Below, piece by piece: positions 14,810-20,805 of a stretch of DNA of 20,805 nt; positions within the stretch are counted from its first letter, which is position 1; the number at the start of each line of letters is the position of its first letter. The DNA is from DATLAN01 sp035527455. Lineage in GTDB: Bacteria > Planctomycetota > Planctomycetia > Pirellulales > Thermoguttaceae. The translations under genes and the position numbers were made by a program. The notes beneath the pieces are model-generated. The model saw only the letters and a program-made list of their open reading frames with translations, ran no database searches and was not told the origin of the DNA. The stretch covers positions 1 through 20,805 of the forward strand of contig DATLAN010000538.1 of NCBI GenBank assembly GCA_035527455.1. Direction: 5' to 3'.

Positions 14810-14839
14810 TTTATATGCCGGATGTGGCAAAGGTGCCAA
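14810..14839 (-). promoter_or_regulatory. Sigma70-like promoter with overlapping dyad
   Basis: On the minus strand TTGGCA (14839-14834) and TATAAA (14815-14810) are 18 bp apart, which fits a promoter for the two small secreted genes. The -35 overlaps a perfect dyad TGGCA-N4-TGCCA (14825-14838) that could be an operator. Confidence 0.45.
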
Positions 14840-14890
14840 ATACAAGGGAAAACCGGGCAAAGTCGGGTAGAGACCATTCGGCAAAACCGC

Positions 14891-14896
14891 TATAAT
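14891..14896 (+). promoter_or_regulatory. -10 box upstream of topoisomerase VI subunit B
   Basis: There is a perfect TATAAT 40 bp before TTG 14936, without a convincing -35. If it is used, transcription starts near 14903. This would rule out the ATG at 14822 as the start of the gene. Confidence 0.4.
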
Positions 14897-14935
14897 CCTC
14901 CCAACCGGAACCCGACATCAGGGAGTCAGCAGAAA

Positions 14936-16990
14936 TTGGAAGCAACCAGTCCCCGCGAGACAGGAACCGCCACGTCCCGACGAAAAACGGCCGCGACCAA
15001 CGGGGCCCCGCAACGCCGTCGCCGGGCGACCGCCCAGTCGATGGCCGCCAGCCAACGCGACATCTCCGTCAGCGAGTTCTTCGCCAAGAACCGTCACCTG
15101 CTGGGTTTCGACAACCCCCGAAAGGCCCTGCTCACCACCGTCAAAGAGGCCGTCGACAACGCCATCGACGCCTGTGAAGAGGCCGGCATCCTCCCGGAAA
15201 TCTGGGTCCACATCCAACGCGTCGGCCAGGACCGCTACAAGGTCGGCGTGCAGGACAACGGGCCCGGTATCCTCAAGAAGCAGATCCCCCTGATCTTCGG
15301 CAAGCTGCTCTACGGATCGAAGTTCCACCGGCTGCGCATGAGCCGCGGCCAGCAAGGGATCGGCATCAGCGCCGCGGGGATGTACGGGCTGCTGACCACC
15401 GGCCGGCCGATCAAAATCATGTCCAAGGTCTCGGTCCGCAAGCCGGCCCATTACTACGAAATCCAGATCGACACCAAGCGCAACCGGCCGGAAATCGTCA
15501 ACGGCCGCGGCGAAGGCGTCGAGATCCCGCCCGGCCAAAGCGGTGCGAAGACCATCGAGAAGCACGGCATCGAGTGGATCGAATCGAACCACGGCACCCG
15601 CGTGACGATCGAGCTGGAGGCCCGGTACCAGCGCGGACGCGGCAGCGTGGACGACTACCTCGAACAAACCGCGATCGCCAACCCGCACGTGGCGATCCAC
15701 TACGTCGATCCGGACAATAACCAGAAGGAATACCCCCGCGTGGCCGACGTGCTGCCGCCGGAACCGAAGGAGATCAAGCCGCATCCCTACGGCATCGAGC
15801 TGGGGATGCTCGTCGGCATGCTCAAGAACACCAAGGCGCCGACCGTCTCGCAGTTCCTGATGAAGTCGTTCTCCCGCGTTTCCCCGGCCGTTGCCCGGCG
15901 GATCTGCGAAGGGGCCAAGGTCAGCACCCGCGCCCTGCCGGGAAGGTGCGGGCGGCACGAAGCCGACGAACTCTACAAGGCGATCCAGACCACCAAGATC
16001 AAGGCCCCGTCGACCGACTGCATCTCGCCCATCGGCGAAGAGCTGATCCTCAAGGGCCTGCACCAGGTCGTGCCGGGCGAGTTCTACGCGGCCGCCACCC
16101 GACCGCCGGCCGTCTATCGCGGCAACCCGTTCCAGATCGAGGTCGGCCTGGCCTACGGCGGCGGTTCGACGGCGCATCGGGTCTCGCGCGAGATGTTGGC
16201 CGAACTGCTCGAAGAGAGCGACGCCCGCACGCTGCGGCTGTTCCTCTCGACCACCTTCGACGGCCTGGGCACCGACGCGGCCGACAAGATCCTCAAAGAG
16301 GCCGGCATGAAGCCGCGCGTCTCACCCGGCAAACTCGCAGAAAAAAACGTCGACCGGCTGCACGAGGCGATGCGGAGCGTGAACCTCTACGACGGCCAGA
16401 CGATGAACGTGCTTAGGTACGCCAATCGCGTGCCGCTTCAGTTCCAGGCCGGCGCGTGCGCGATCACGCAGACGCTGATGTCGACCAACTGGCGTTCGTA
16501 CGGGCTGAGCCAGACCCGCGGCCAGCTCCCCCGCGGCCCGATCACGGTGATGGTCCACATGGCCAGCGTGTGGGTCCCCTTCACCAGCGAATCGAAGGAG
16601 GCGGTCGCCGGATACCCTGAGATCCAGAAGGAACTGCGGCTGGCCCTGCAATCGGTGGGCCGCAAGCTGAAGATGTACCTTAATCGTCGTCGGAAAGTAA
16701 AGCATGAGGGCCAGCGGAGGCAGATCTTCCTCCGCTATCTGGACGAAGTGGCCACGGCCGTCCACCGCATCAACCAAACCGATCGCGACGAACTCTACGA
16801 GAAGCTGCTCACCATCGCCCGAAAGCGGACCGTCGAAGCCGACGTGAAGCTCGACGACCGCGGCCGGCCGGTCGAAGAGGAGGAGTTGGACCTGGGTGAG
16901 AACGTGTTGATCGTCGATCCGGAGGAGAGGGTGCGGCAGTTGCTTGTTGAGCGGCGGGAAAACGAGGGAACCACGGATGAACACGGATAA
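14936..16990 (+). CDS. top6B: DNA topoisomerase VI subunit B
   Basis: This is the ATPase subunit of the type IIB topoisomerase. From TTG 14936 it has 684 aa. A basic low-complexity N-terminus (1-40) is followed by the GHKL ATPase: N-box VKEAVDNAIDA (69-79), DNGPGI (107-112) and GQQGIG (138-143). A helix-two-turn-helix and transducer domain follow. The C-terminal part has the conserved QTRGQLPRGPITVMVH stretch with ESKEAVAGYPEI. The start is uncertain: TTG 14936 has AGGGAG 9-10 nt upstream, while ATG 15041 lies just before the conserved SVSEFF region without a ribosome-binding site. The last residues (EGTTDEHG) and stop are encoded by repeat copy 1, so the natural C-terminus may have been replaced. 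Its partner subunit A is encoded 747 bp downstream. Confidence 0.93.
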   Translation: MEATSPRETGTATSRRKTAATNGAPQRRRRATAQSMAASQRDISVSEFFAKNRHLLGFDNPRKALLTTVKEAVDNAIDACEEAGILPEIWVHIQRVGQDRYKVGVQDNGPGILKKQIPLIFGKLLYGSKFHRLRMSRGQQGIGISAAGMYGLLTTGRPIKIMSKVSVRKPAHYYEIQIDTKRNRPEIVNGRGEGVEIPPGQSGAKTIEKHGIEWIESNHGTRVTIELEARYQRGRGSVDDYLEQTAIANPHVAIHYVDPDNNQKEYPRVADVLPPEPKEIKPHPYGIELGMLVGMLKNTKAPTVSQFLMKSFSRVSPAVARRICEGAKVSTRALPGRCGRHEADELYKAIQTTKIKAPSTDCISPIGEELILKGLHQVVPGEFYAAATRPPAVYRGNPFQIEVGLAYGGGSTAHRVSREMLAELLEESDARTLRLFLSTTFDGLGTDAADKILKEAGMKPRVSPGKLAEKNVDRLHEAMRSVNLYDGQTMNVLRYANRVPLQFQAGACAITQTLMSTNWRSYGLSQTRGQLPRGPITVMVHMASVWVPFTSESKEAVAGYPEIQKELRLALQSVGRKLKMYLNRRRKVKHEGQRRQIFLRYLDEVATAVHRINQTDRDELYEKLLTIARKRTVEADVKLDDRGRPVEEEELDLGENVLIVDPEERVRQLLVERRENEGTTDEHG

Positions 16991-17127
16991 ACACAGATTA
17001 GAGAGGTAAGAACGGAAAATGAAATTGATTCACCAGTTCCCGCGGCGGTGTGCCGGAAACTTATCTCCCCATTTCTTCTCTTCTGTCTTCTCTCATCTGT
17101 GTTTATCCGTGTTCATCTGTGGTTTCA
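16964..17127. repeat. 164-bp palindromic repeat, copy 1
   Basis: It is identical to 17556-17719 except for about 4 substitutions (160 of 164). Within the copy, terminal inverted arms (16969-16998 and 17095-17124) match over 29 of 30 bases, with the core AACCAC...AACACGGATAAACACAGAT. The inner 96 bp are not complementary. It looks like a non-autonomous inverted-repeat element. It overlaps the end of the subunit B gene. Confidence 0.93.
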
Positions 17128-17160
17128 CAGAAATGCCTTAGAAGAAGATTCGAGTCACGC

Positions 17161-17538
17161 ATGAGTTGCGATGAAGGCGAGTTGAACGAACTTACGGGCG
17201 AGATCATTCGTTGCGCGTTTGCCGTGAGTAATGAATTGGGGGCTGGGTTTCTGGAAAAGGTGTATGAAAACGCATTGGCGCATGAACTCAGGCGGGCCCG
17301 ACTTGCGGTGGAACAGCAGAAGGGGATTCAGGTTCTTTACGACGGCGTTGTGGTTGGCGAGTATGCGGCGGATCTGGTCGTCAATGGCCGCGTGATCGTC
17401 GAGCTGAAGGCCGTCAAGGCGTTTGACAACGTGCATTTTGCCCAGTGCTTGAATTATCTCAAAGCGACCGGAATGGAAGTCTGCCTGTTGATCAATTTCG
17501 GAGTGCCCAAGATCGAAATCAAGAGGTTTGTCAATTGA
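17161..17538 (+). CDS. GxxExxY-family protein (PD-(D/E)XK-like)
   Basis: The 125-aa protein carries the family signature GFLEKVYE near residue 30, preceded by FAVSNELGAG. A nuclease-like core follows: GEYAADLVV (putative catalytic Asp), then VIVELKAV (E-x-K) about 10 residues later, then a Gln-containing helix (AQCLNYLKATG) typical of the PD-(D/E)XK fold. The C-terminal strand is CLLINFGVPKIEIKRFVN. GxxExxY proteins are widespread and not characterised biochemically, to my knowledge. ATG 17161 is taken because the upstream frame only translates the repeat. It lies between two direct repeat copies and interrupts the topoisomerase operon, on the same strand. Its base composition is visibly less GC-rich than that of its neighbours. 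Confidence 0.85.
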   Translation: MSCDEGELNELTGEIIRCAFAVSNELGAGFLEKVYENALAHELRRARLAVEQQKGIQVLYDGVVVGEYAADLVVNGRVIVELKAVKAFDNVHFAQCLNYLKATGMEVCLLINFGVPKIEIKRFVN

Positions 17539-17555
17539 AAGTGATGGGGGACAGT

Positions 17556-17719
17556 GAGGGAACCACAGATGAACACGGATAAACACAGATTAGAGAGGTA
17601 AGAACGGAAAATGGAATTGATTCACCAGTTCCCGCCGCGGTGTGCCGGAAACCTATCTCCCCATTTCTTCTCTTCTGTCTTCTCTCATCTGTGTTTATCC
17701 GTGTTCATCTGTGGTTTCA
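17556..17719. repeat. 164-bp palindromic repeat, copy 2
   Basis: Direct repeat of 16964-17127, exactly 592 bp away. The terminal inverted arms (17561-17590 and 17687-17716) are perfect over 30 bp. It ends 18 bp before the start of subunit A. Recombination between the copies would delete the GxxExxY gene and leave one element between the topoisomerase genes. Confidence 0.93.
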
Positions 17720-17737
17720 TAGAGACAGAAAACAACC

Positions 17738-18904
17738 ATGGCGAAAAAGAAAACAATCCGGCGCAAAGCCGCTCCCGGTAAAGGCACTTCCGACGTGAAA
17801 ACGAAACTTTCTGCCCGCGACGAACGGACGCTCGGCCAGTTGACCGACCTGGCCGACGGCGTGGTGGCCGCGGCCGACCGGCGGCGCGATCCGCACGTCG
17901 ATATTCCTACCCGCTCGCTCTCCAACGTCCGTTACAACCGGACGAAGAAGATCATCGAGATGGGCTCGAACACCAACCGCCGGCAGTTGTTCAACCTCTC
18001 CCAGGCCAAGAGCTTCATGCAGACCGTGCTCGTGGCCAGCGGGTCCACGCAGCTTATCGAGCAGGGCAAGACCACCAGCATCCGAGGGCTCTTCTACCTG
18101 TTGAAACACACCATCGAAGGCACCAAGGAGGAAACCTTCGCCGAGCAGTCGGAGTGCGACCCGGTGATCGAGGACGTCGAGGTGCTGTTGAACAGCCTCC
18201 GCGAGGAGTTGCACCTGTACGCCCAGAAGCGCGGCGACATGGTGGGCAACCTCGTCCTGGTCGACAGCGGCGACGAGATCGACTGCGCGCGGATGGGCTC
18301 CGGAGGCTACGGCATCCCCTCGATCGTCGAGCCGGAGGTGATCCAGTTCAAGAAGTGCGACGCCAGGTTCATCCTGCACGTCGAAAAGGACACGGTCTGG
18401 CAGCGGTTCAACGAGGACAAGTTCTGGCGCAAGCACAAGTGCATTCTCACCCACGGTGCGGGCCAGCCCCCGCGCGGCGTGCGGCGGATGCTCTACCGGC
18501 TGCACAACGAATTGAAGCTGCCGGTCTTCTGCCTGTTGGACAACGACCCGTGGGGATATTACATCTACAGCGTGATCAAGCAGGGCTCGATCAACCTGGC
18601 CTTCGAGTCCCGCCGGATGGCCGTCCCCAACGCCCGGTTCCTCGGGCTGCGGAGCGTCGATTTCGAGCGCTGCAAGCTGTCCGACAGCGTGAAGATCGAC
18701 TTGAGCGACACCGACCGCAAGCGGGCGAAGCAGATCGCCGCCTATCCCTGGTTCGTCCACAAGTTGCCGTGGCAGAAGGAGATCAAGAAGCTGCTGCAAA
18801 ACGGCTTCAAGCTCGAGGTGGAAGCCCTGATCAGCCGCGACATCAGCTACGTGACCGAGGAGTACACGCCCTCGCGGCTGAAGAACAGGGATTGGCTGGA
18901 TTAG
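17738..18904 (+). CDS. top6A: DNA topoisomerase VI subunit A (Spo11-like)
   Basis: This is the DNA-cleaving subunit of topoisomerase VI, 388 aa. A basic N-terminal tail (1-25) precedes the winged-helix CAP domain, where the catalytic tyrosine is Y120 in SIRGLFY. The Toprim domain carries the metal-binding E216 (LHVEKD) and D268/D270 (LLDNDPWGYYI). All catalytic residues are present. The usual double Tyr is Phe-Tyr, as in Spo11. It pairs with subunit B to relax and decatenate DNA with ATP. ATG 17738 is preceded by a weak GAGAC. The stop TAG is part of the first copy of a 14-bp tandem repeat. Confidence 0.95.
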   Translation: MAKKKTIRRKAAPGKGTSDVKTKLSARDERTLGQLTDLADGVVAAADRRRDPHVDIPTRSLSNVRYNRTKKIIEMGSNTNRRQLFNLSQAKSFMQTVLVASGSTQLIEQGKTTSIRGLFYLLKHTIEGTKEETFAEQSECDPVIEDVEVLLNSLREELHLYAQKRGDMVGNLVLVDSGDEIDCARMGSGGYGIPSIVEPEVIQFKKCDARFILHVEKDTVWQRFNEDKFWRKHKCILTHGAGQPPRGVRRMLYRLHNELKLPVFCLLDNDPWGYYIYSVIKQGSINLAFESRRMAVPNARFLGLRSVDFERCKLSDSVKIDLSDTDRKRAKQIAAYPWFVHKLPWQKEIKKLLQNGFKLEVEALISRDISYVTEEYTPSRLKNRDWLD

Positions 18905-18929
18905 ACATTCGTCATTAGACATTCGTCAT
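18902..18929. repeat. 14-bp tandem duplication joining two convergent stop codons
   Basis: TAGACATTCGTCAT occurs twice in tandem (18902-18915, 18916-18929). The first three bases are the TAG stop of subunit A. On the other strand, the second copy supplies the TGA stop (18926-18928) of the convergent membrane protein gene. Confidence 0.9.
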
Positions 18930-19792
18930 TTACGCCGATAACCGTCCGCTTCCGTCTTCTCGAGGATTTCCAGCCGGCAAAGGATCTCCAACTGTTCGGC
19001 GGCCGTTTCCGGGTCGATACACAACCGCCTGGCAAGTTTCTCTGCTTGAAGCGGGCCGTCCACATCCGGCCACCACGTATCCACGTTTCTCGAAACGGCC
19101 GGCCGGACCGCCGCCCACTCGGCCTTCCTCCGACTTGATGTGCCGGGCGGTTCGGGATCGACGCGCCGCAAAATCGCACACAAGCCAAGAGCGACGGGCC
19201 AAGCCACGGGCATCAACACCGTGGCCCAGATCACGCTGAAGATCTGGCCGAGCAGCGACGCGGCTATGGCCGACCAAAGAATTTCGAGGGAACCGTAACC
19301 GGTCACGGCCCAATAGATGGCCCCGCCAATAGAGAACAACACGGTGAACACGGCGGACGTGGTATAGACGGTCAGAAAGGCGAGCCCTGCAGAGTAGTCC
19401 TGTTCCGATCTCCTGATCTTGCCTCGCAAGAGCCTCGCGGTGATCAGCCACGCAAGATGCATCAGCAACAGGGGAATCAGTGCTTCCGAATCCGGTTCAG
19501 CGGTCAAGAGGACCAAGATCGTAAATGGCAGGCATCCCACCACCAACACGATCCCGCCCATGGCCCAGGCGGCCAGGTAGTACGCCAGTTTGCGCCAGCC
19601 GGCGCGGACGGCGGCGCGGGACCACCAGCTTCCCACGATCAGACTCGAAAGCATCGTGCCGAGCACCGGCTGCCAGGTGACCAGCGAGAGGATCACGCTC
19701 AAGCCGGTGACCACGCGCAGCCCGGTGGCCAGGTTGAACTGGAACGGCTGCGGTCGTGCCTCAGCGGATGAATCCATGGGACATCGGTCCAT
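18926..19792 (-). CDS. Polytopic membrane protein with winged-helix-like tail
   Basis: The 288-aa protein is not a family I recognise. It has about six hydrophobic segments (near 24-40, 44-56, 70-98, 105-121, 140-165, 170-208) and a conserved patch VGSWWSRAAVRAGWR (53-67) shared with its upstream paralogue. After a charged linker (211-245) a C-terminal part (about 247-286) reads like a winged helix: LARRLCIDPETAAEQLEI with a hydrophobic pattern, ending in EKTEADGYR. That would be a DNA-binding or protein-binding domain on the cytoplasmic side. The start at 19792 is chosen because MDRxxMDS matches the paralogue start; there is no good ribosome-binding site. The stop lies in a tandem repeat. 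It follows the paralogue by 20 bp and is presumably co-transcribed. Confidence 0.65.
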   Translation of the reverse strand: MDRCPMDSSAEARPQPFQFNLATGLRVVTGLSVILSLVTWQPVLGTMLSSLIVGSWWSRAAVRAGWRKLAYYLAAWAMGGIVLVVGCLPFTILVLLTAEPDSEALIPLLLMHLAWLITARLLRGKIRRSEQDYSAGLAFLTVYTTSAVFTVLFSIGGAIYWAVTGYGSLEILWSAIAASLLGQIFSVIWATVLMPVAWPVALGLCAILRRVDPEPPGTSSRRKAEWAAVRPAVSRNVDTWWPDVDGPLQAEKLARRLCIDPETAAEQLEILCRLEILEKTEADGYRRK

Positions 19793-19812
19793 CTCAACAA
19801 CCGTGGGACGGG

Positions 19813-20457
19813 TCAACGCACGTCGGTCTTCTTTGGATCGATCCATCGCAAGATCGCACAGAAGGTGAGACTGACGGGCCAAGCCAAGGGCATCAACACT
19901 GTTGCCAAGACCGTGCTGTACATGACGCCGATCATCAACACGTTGATAGGCCGTTCGTCGCCGAAGTTGCTCCAACCGAGAATGAACCGACCCGCGAAGG
20001 TGAACACCCAGGCCGCCACGGTAGCGGTATATACGGCAACGACTCCCGTCCACGCCGACGCGAGAAGCCCGGGCTTGCGGATCACCGGCCGCAGCAAAAT
20101 CACCGTCAACAGGCAGGCGAGATACATCACCAAGAGCAGGAACAGCGATCCGTCCATATCCGGCCAAAGACGGAGCAACTCCCCACCACTCGCTACGAAT
20201 CCGACGGCCGACAACAACACGCTCATCGGCCACGCGGCCAGGCAGAATGCCAGTTCGCGCCAGCCTGCCCGTACCGCTGCGCGGGACCACCAGCTTCCCA
20301 CGAACAGACCGGAGAGCATCGCGCCAAGCACCGGATGACACTTGATCAGCGAGAAAATGACGGCAAAGCTGGTGGTCACCCCGATCGCGGTGGCCAGATG
20401 GAACTGAAACCGCGGTCGCGGCCGCTGGCCGACGGAATCCATCGCACCTCGATCCAT
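19813..20457 (-). CDS. Polytopic membrane protein, tandem paralogue
   Basis: The 214-aa protein is a paralogue of its downstream neighbour. It has the same MDRxxMDS start, FxFxLAT near residue 20, VGSWWSRAAVRAGWR, and ATVLMPLAWPV before the end. It lacks the 75-residue tail. Hydrophobic segments again number about six. Some stretches (for instance around 19616-19640 and 20276-20300) are almost identical at DNA level, so the duplication is recent or maintained by gene conversion. MDS at 20442 has GAGG 4-5 nt upstream, so a start 5 codons later is possible. Function unknown. Confidence 0.65.
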   Translation of the reverse strand: MDRGAMDSVGQRPRPRFQFHLATAIGVTTSFAVIFSLIKCHPVLGAMLSGLFVGSWWSRAAVRAGWRELAFCLAAWPMSVLLSAVGFVASGGELLRLWPDMDGSLFLLLVMYLACLLTVILLRPVIRKPGLLASAWTGVVAVYTATVAAWVFTFAGRFILGWSNFGDERPINVLMIGVMYSTVLATVLMPLAWPVSLTFCAILRWIDPKKTDVR

Positions 20458-20622
20458 TTCCGGCAAACCCGGGCCCGATTTGCGCACCGCCCATCGTCAA
20501 ATGTACCCGAGCGGGGCACGAATTCAAAGGATGGCAACTGGCAACTGCAAGTGCGGGAGCCCGAAAATGGGGACTGGCTCCGTCGTGACGTGGTCTTGCA
20601 GCGGTGTTTCGCGTTGTCGACG

Positions 20623-20679
20623 GTGCCTGTCCCCTTTTTCGGGCGCTGCGAATAGCCCGTGGAAAAAGGGGACAGGCAC
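20623..20679. repeat. Palindromic element GTGCCTGTCCCC...
   Basis: A perfect 18-bp arm (20623-20640) matches 20662-20679 in reverse complement, with an inner GGGC/GCCC stem (20641-20644, 20655-20658). It lies between the membrane-protein pair and the gene at the right edge. I see no gene between 20458 and 20767. Confidence 0.9.
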
Positions 20680-20732
20680 AATCCTGTTCGGCACAAGATT
20701 TGCGCATTGAACCACACCCCGCAGAAGTGGTA

Positions 20733-20760
20733 TTGCGCCCTTTTCTCCAGCGCGCATAAT
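20733..20760 (+). promoter_or_regulatory. Sigma70-like promoter candidate
   Basis: TTGCGC (20733-20738) and CATAAT (20755-20760) are separated by 16 bp. The predicted start falls within a base or two of the ATG at 20768, which would give a leaderless mRNA. Confidence 0.4.
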
Positions 20761-20767
20761 TGCCGCC

Positions 20768-20805
20768 ATGGCCGGTAAAAAGCGACAAGAAGTGCGCGAA
20801 GAGGA
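20768..20805 (+). CDS. 5' end of a gene cut by the window edge
   Basis: ATG at 20768 opens MAGKKRQEVREE, a lysine/arginine/glutamate-rich start that continues to the edge without a stop. Only twelve codons are visible, so no function can be given. The upstream -10/-35 pair and the lack of a ribosome-binding site fit a leaderless message. Confidence 0.4.
   Translation, partial: MAGKKRQEVREE

Noticed and set aside
14822..14935. ATG 14822 as start of topoisomerase VI subunit B
   Set aside because: It lies upstream of a TATAAT box and of the AGGGAG-TTG combination, and overlaps the promoter region of the divergent genes.
19793..20788. Single 620-codon minus-strand gene covering both membrane proteins
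   Set aside because: The upstream part is a shifted frame across the 214-aa paralogue and lacks membrane segments; two separate paralogous genes explain the region better.

Overview
The window is GC-rich and gene-dense and looks chromosomal. It most likely comes from a planctomycete or a close relative, although no rRNA or other phylogenetic marker is present to prove this. The hints are a DUF1207-type outer protein, a bacterial DNA topoisomerase VI, a c-heme sensor kinase beside a multiheme cytochrome, secreted small proteins without clear families, and many intergenic palindromes and short-period repeats. I see no rRNA, tRNA or CRISPR.

Positions 1-6612 (minus strand) form a redox-regulation and electron-transfer module. 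A membrane histidine kinase with two periplasmic c-heme motifs overlaps by 4 bp an NtrC-type sigma54 response regulator. Next comes a 397-bp intergenic region holding a nearly perfect -24/-12 sigma54 promoter and two identical-core TGCATA-N7-TATGCA dyads at about -154 and -234. This promoter points at a receiver-domain protein with a C-terminal membrane anchor and then at a fused 11-heme cytochrome c / cytochrome b protein. The simplest reading is a closed circuit: heme kinase -> NtrC-type regulator -> two enhancer sites -> sigma54 promoter -> membrane cytochrome.

Positions 6613-9443 (plus strand) carry a good sigma70 promoter driving a VOC-like small protein and a Tat-exported cupin resembling D-lyxose isomerase, then a terminator. 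A membrane GT2 glycosyltransferase follows, and its start codon directly abuts a heptamer repeat array. Positions 9466-14684 (minus strand) carry a dual-specificity-type phosphatase, a second heptamer array, a DUF1207-like protein, an SGNH hydrolase, a secreted S41 C-terminal processing peptidase and two small secreted aromatic-rich proteins.

Positions 14936-18904 (plus strand) encode topoisomerase VI subunits B and A. They are separated by a GxxExxY-family nuclease-like gene that lies between two nearly identical 164-bp palindromic repeats, which looks like an inserted cassette. Positions 18926-20457 (minus strand) hold two tandem paralogous membrane proteins, one with a C-terminal winged-helix-like tail. 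The first codons of a plus-strand gene are cut by the right edge.

Across the window, repeat elements sit exactly at gene ends. The stop codons of at least five genes lie inside or at the edge of a repeat copy.
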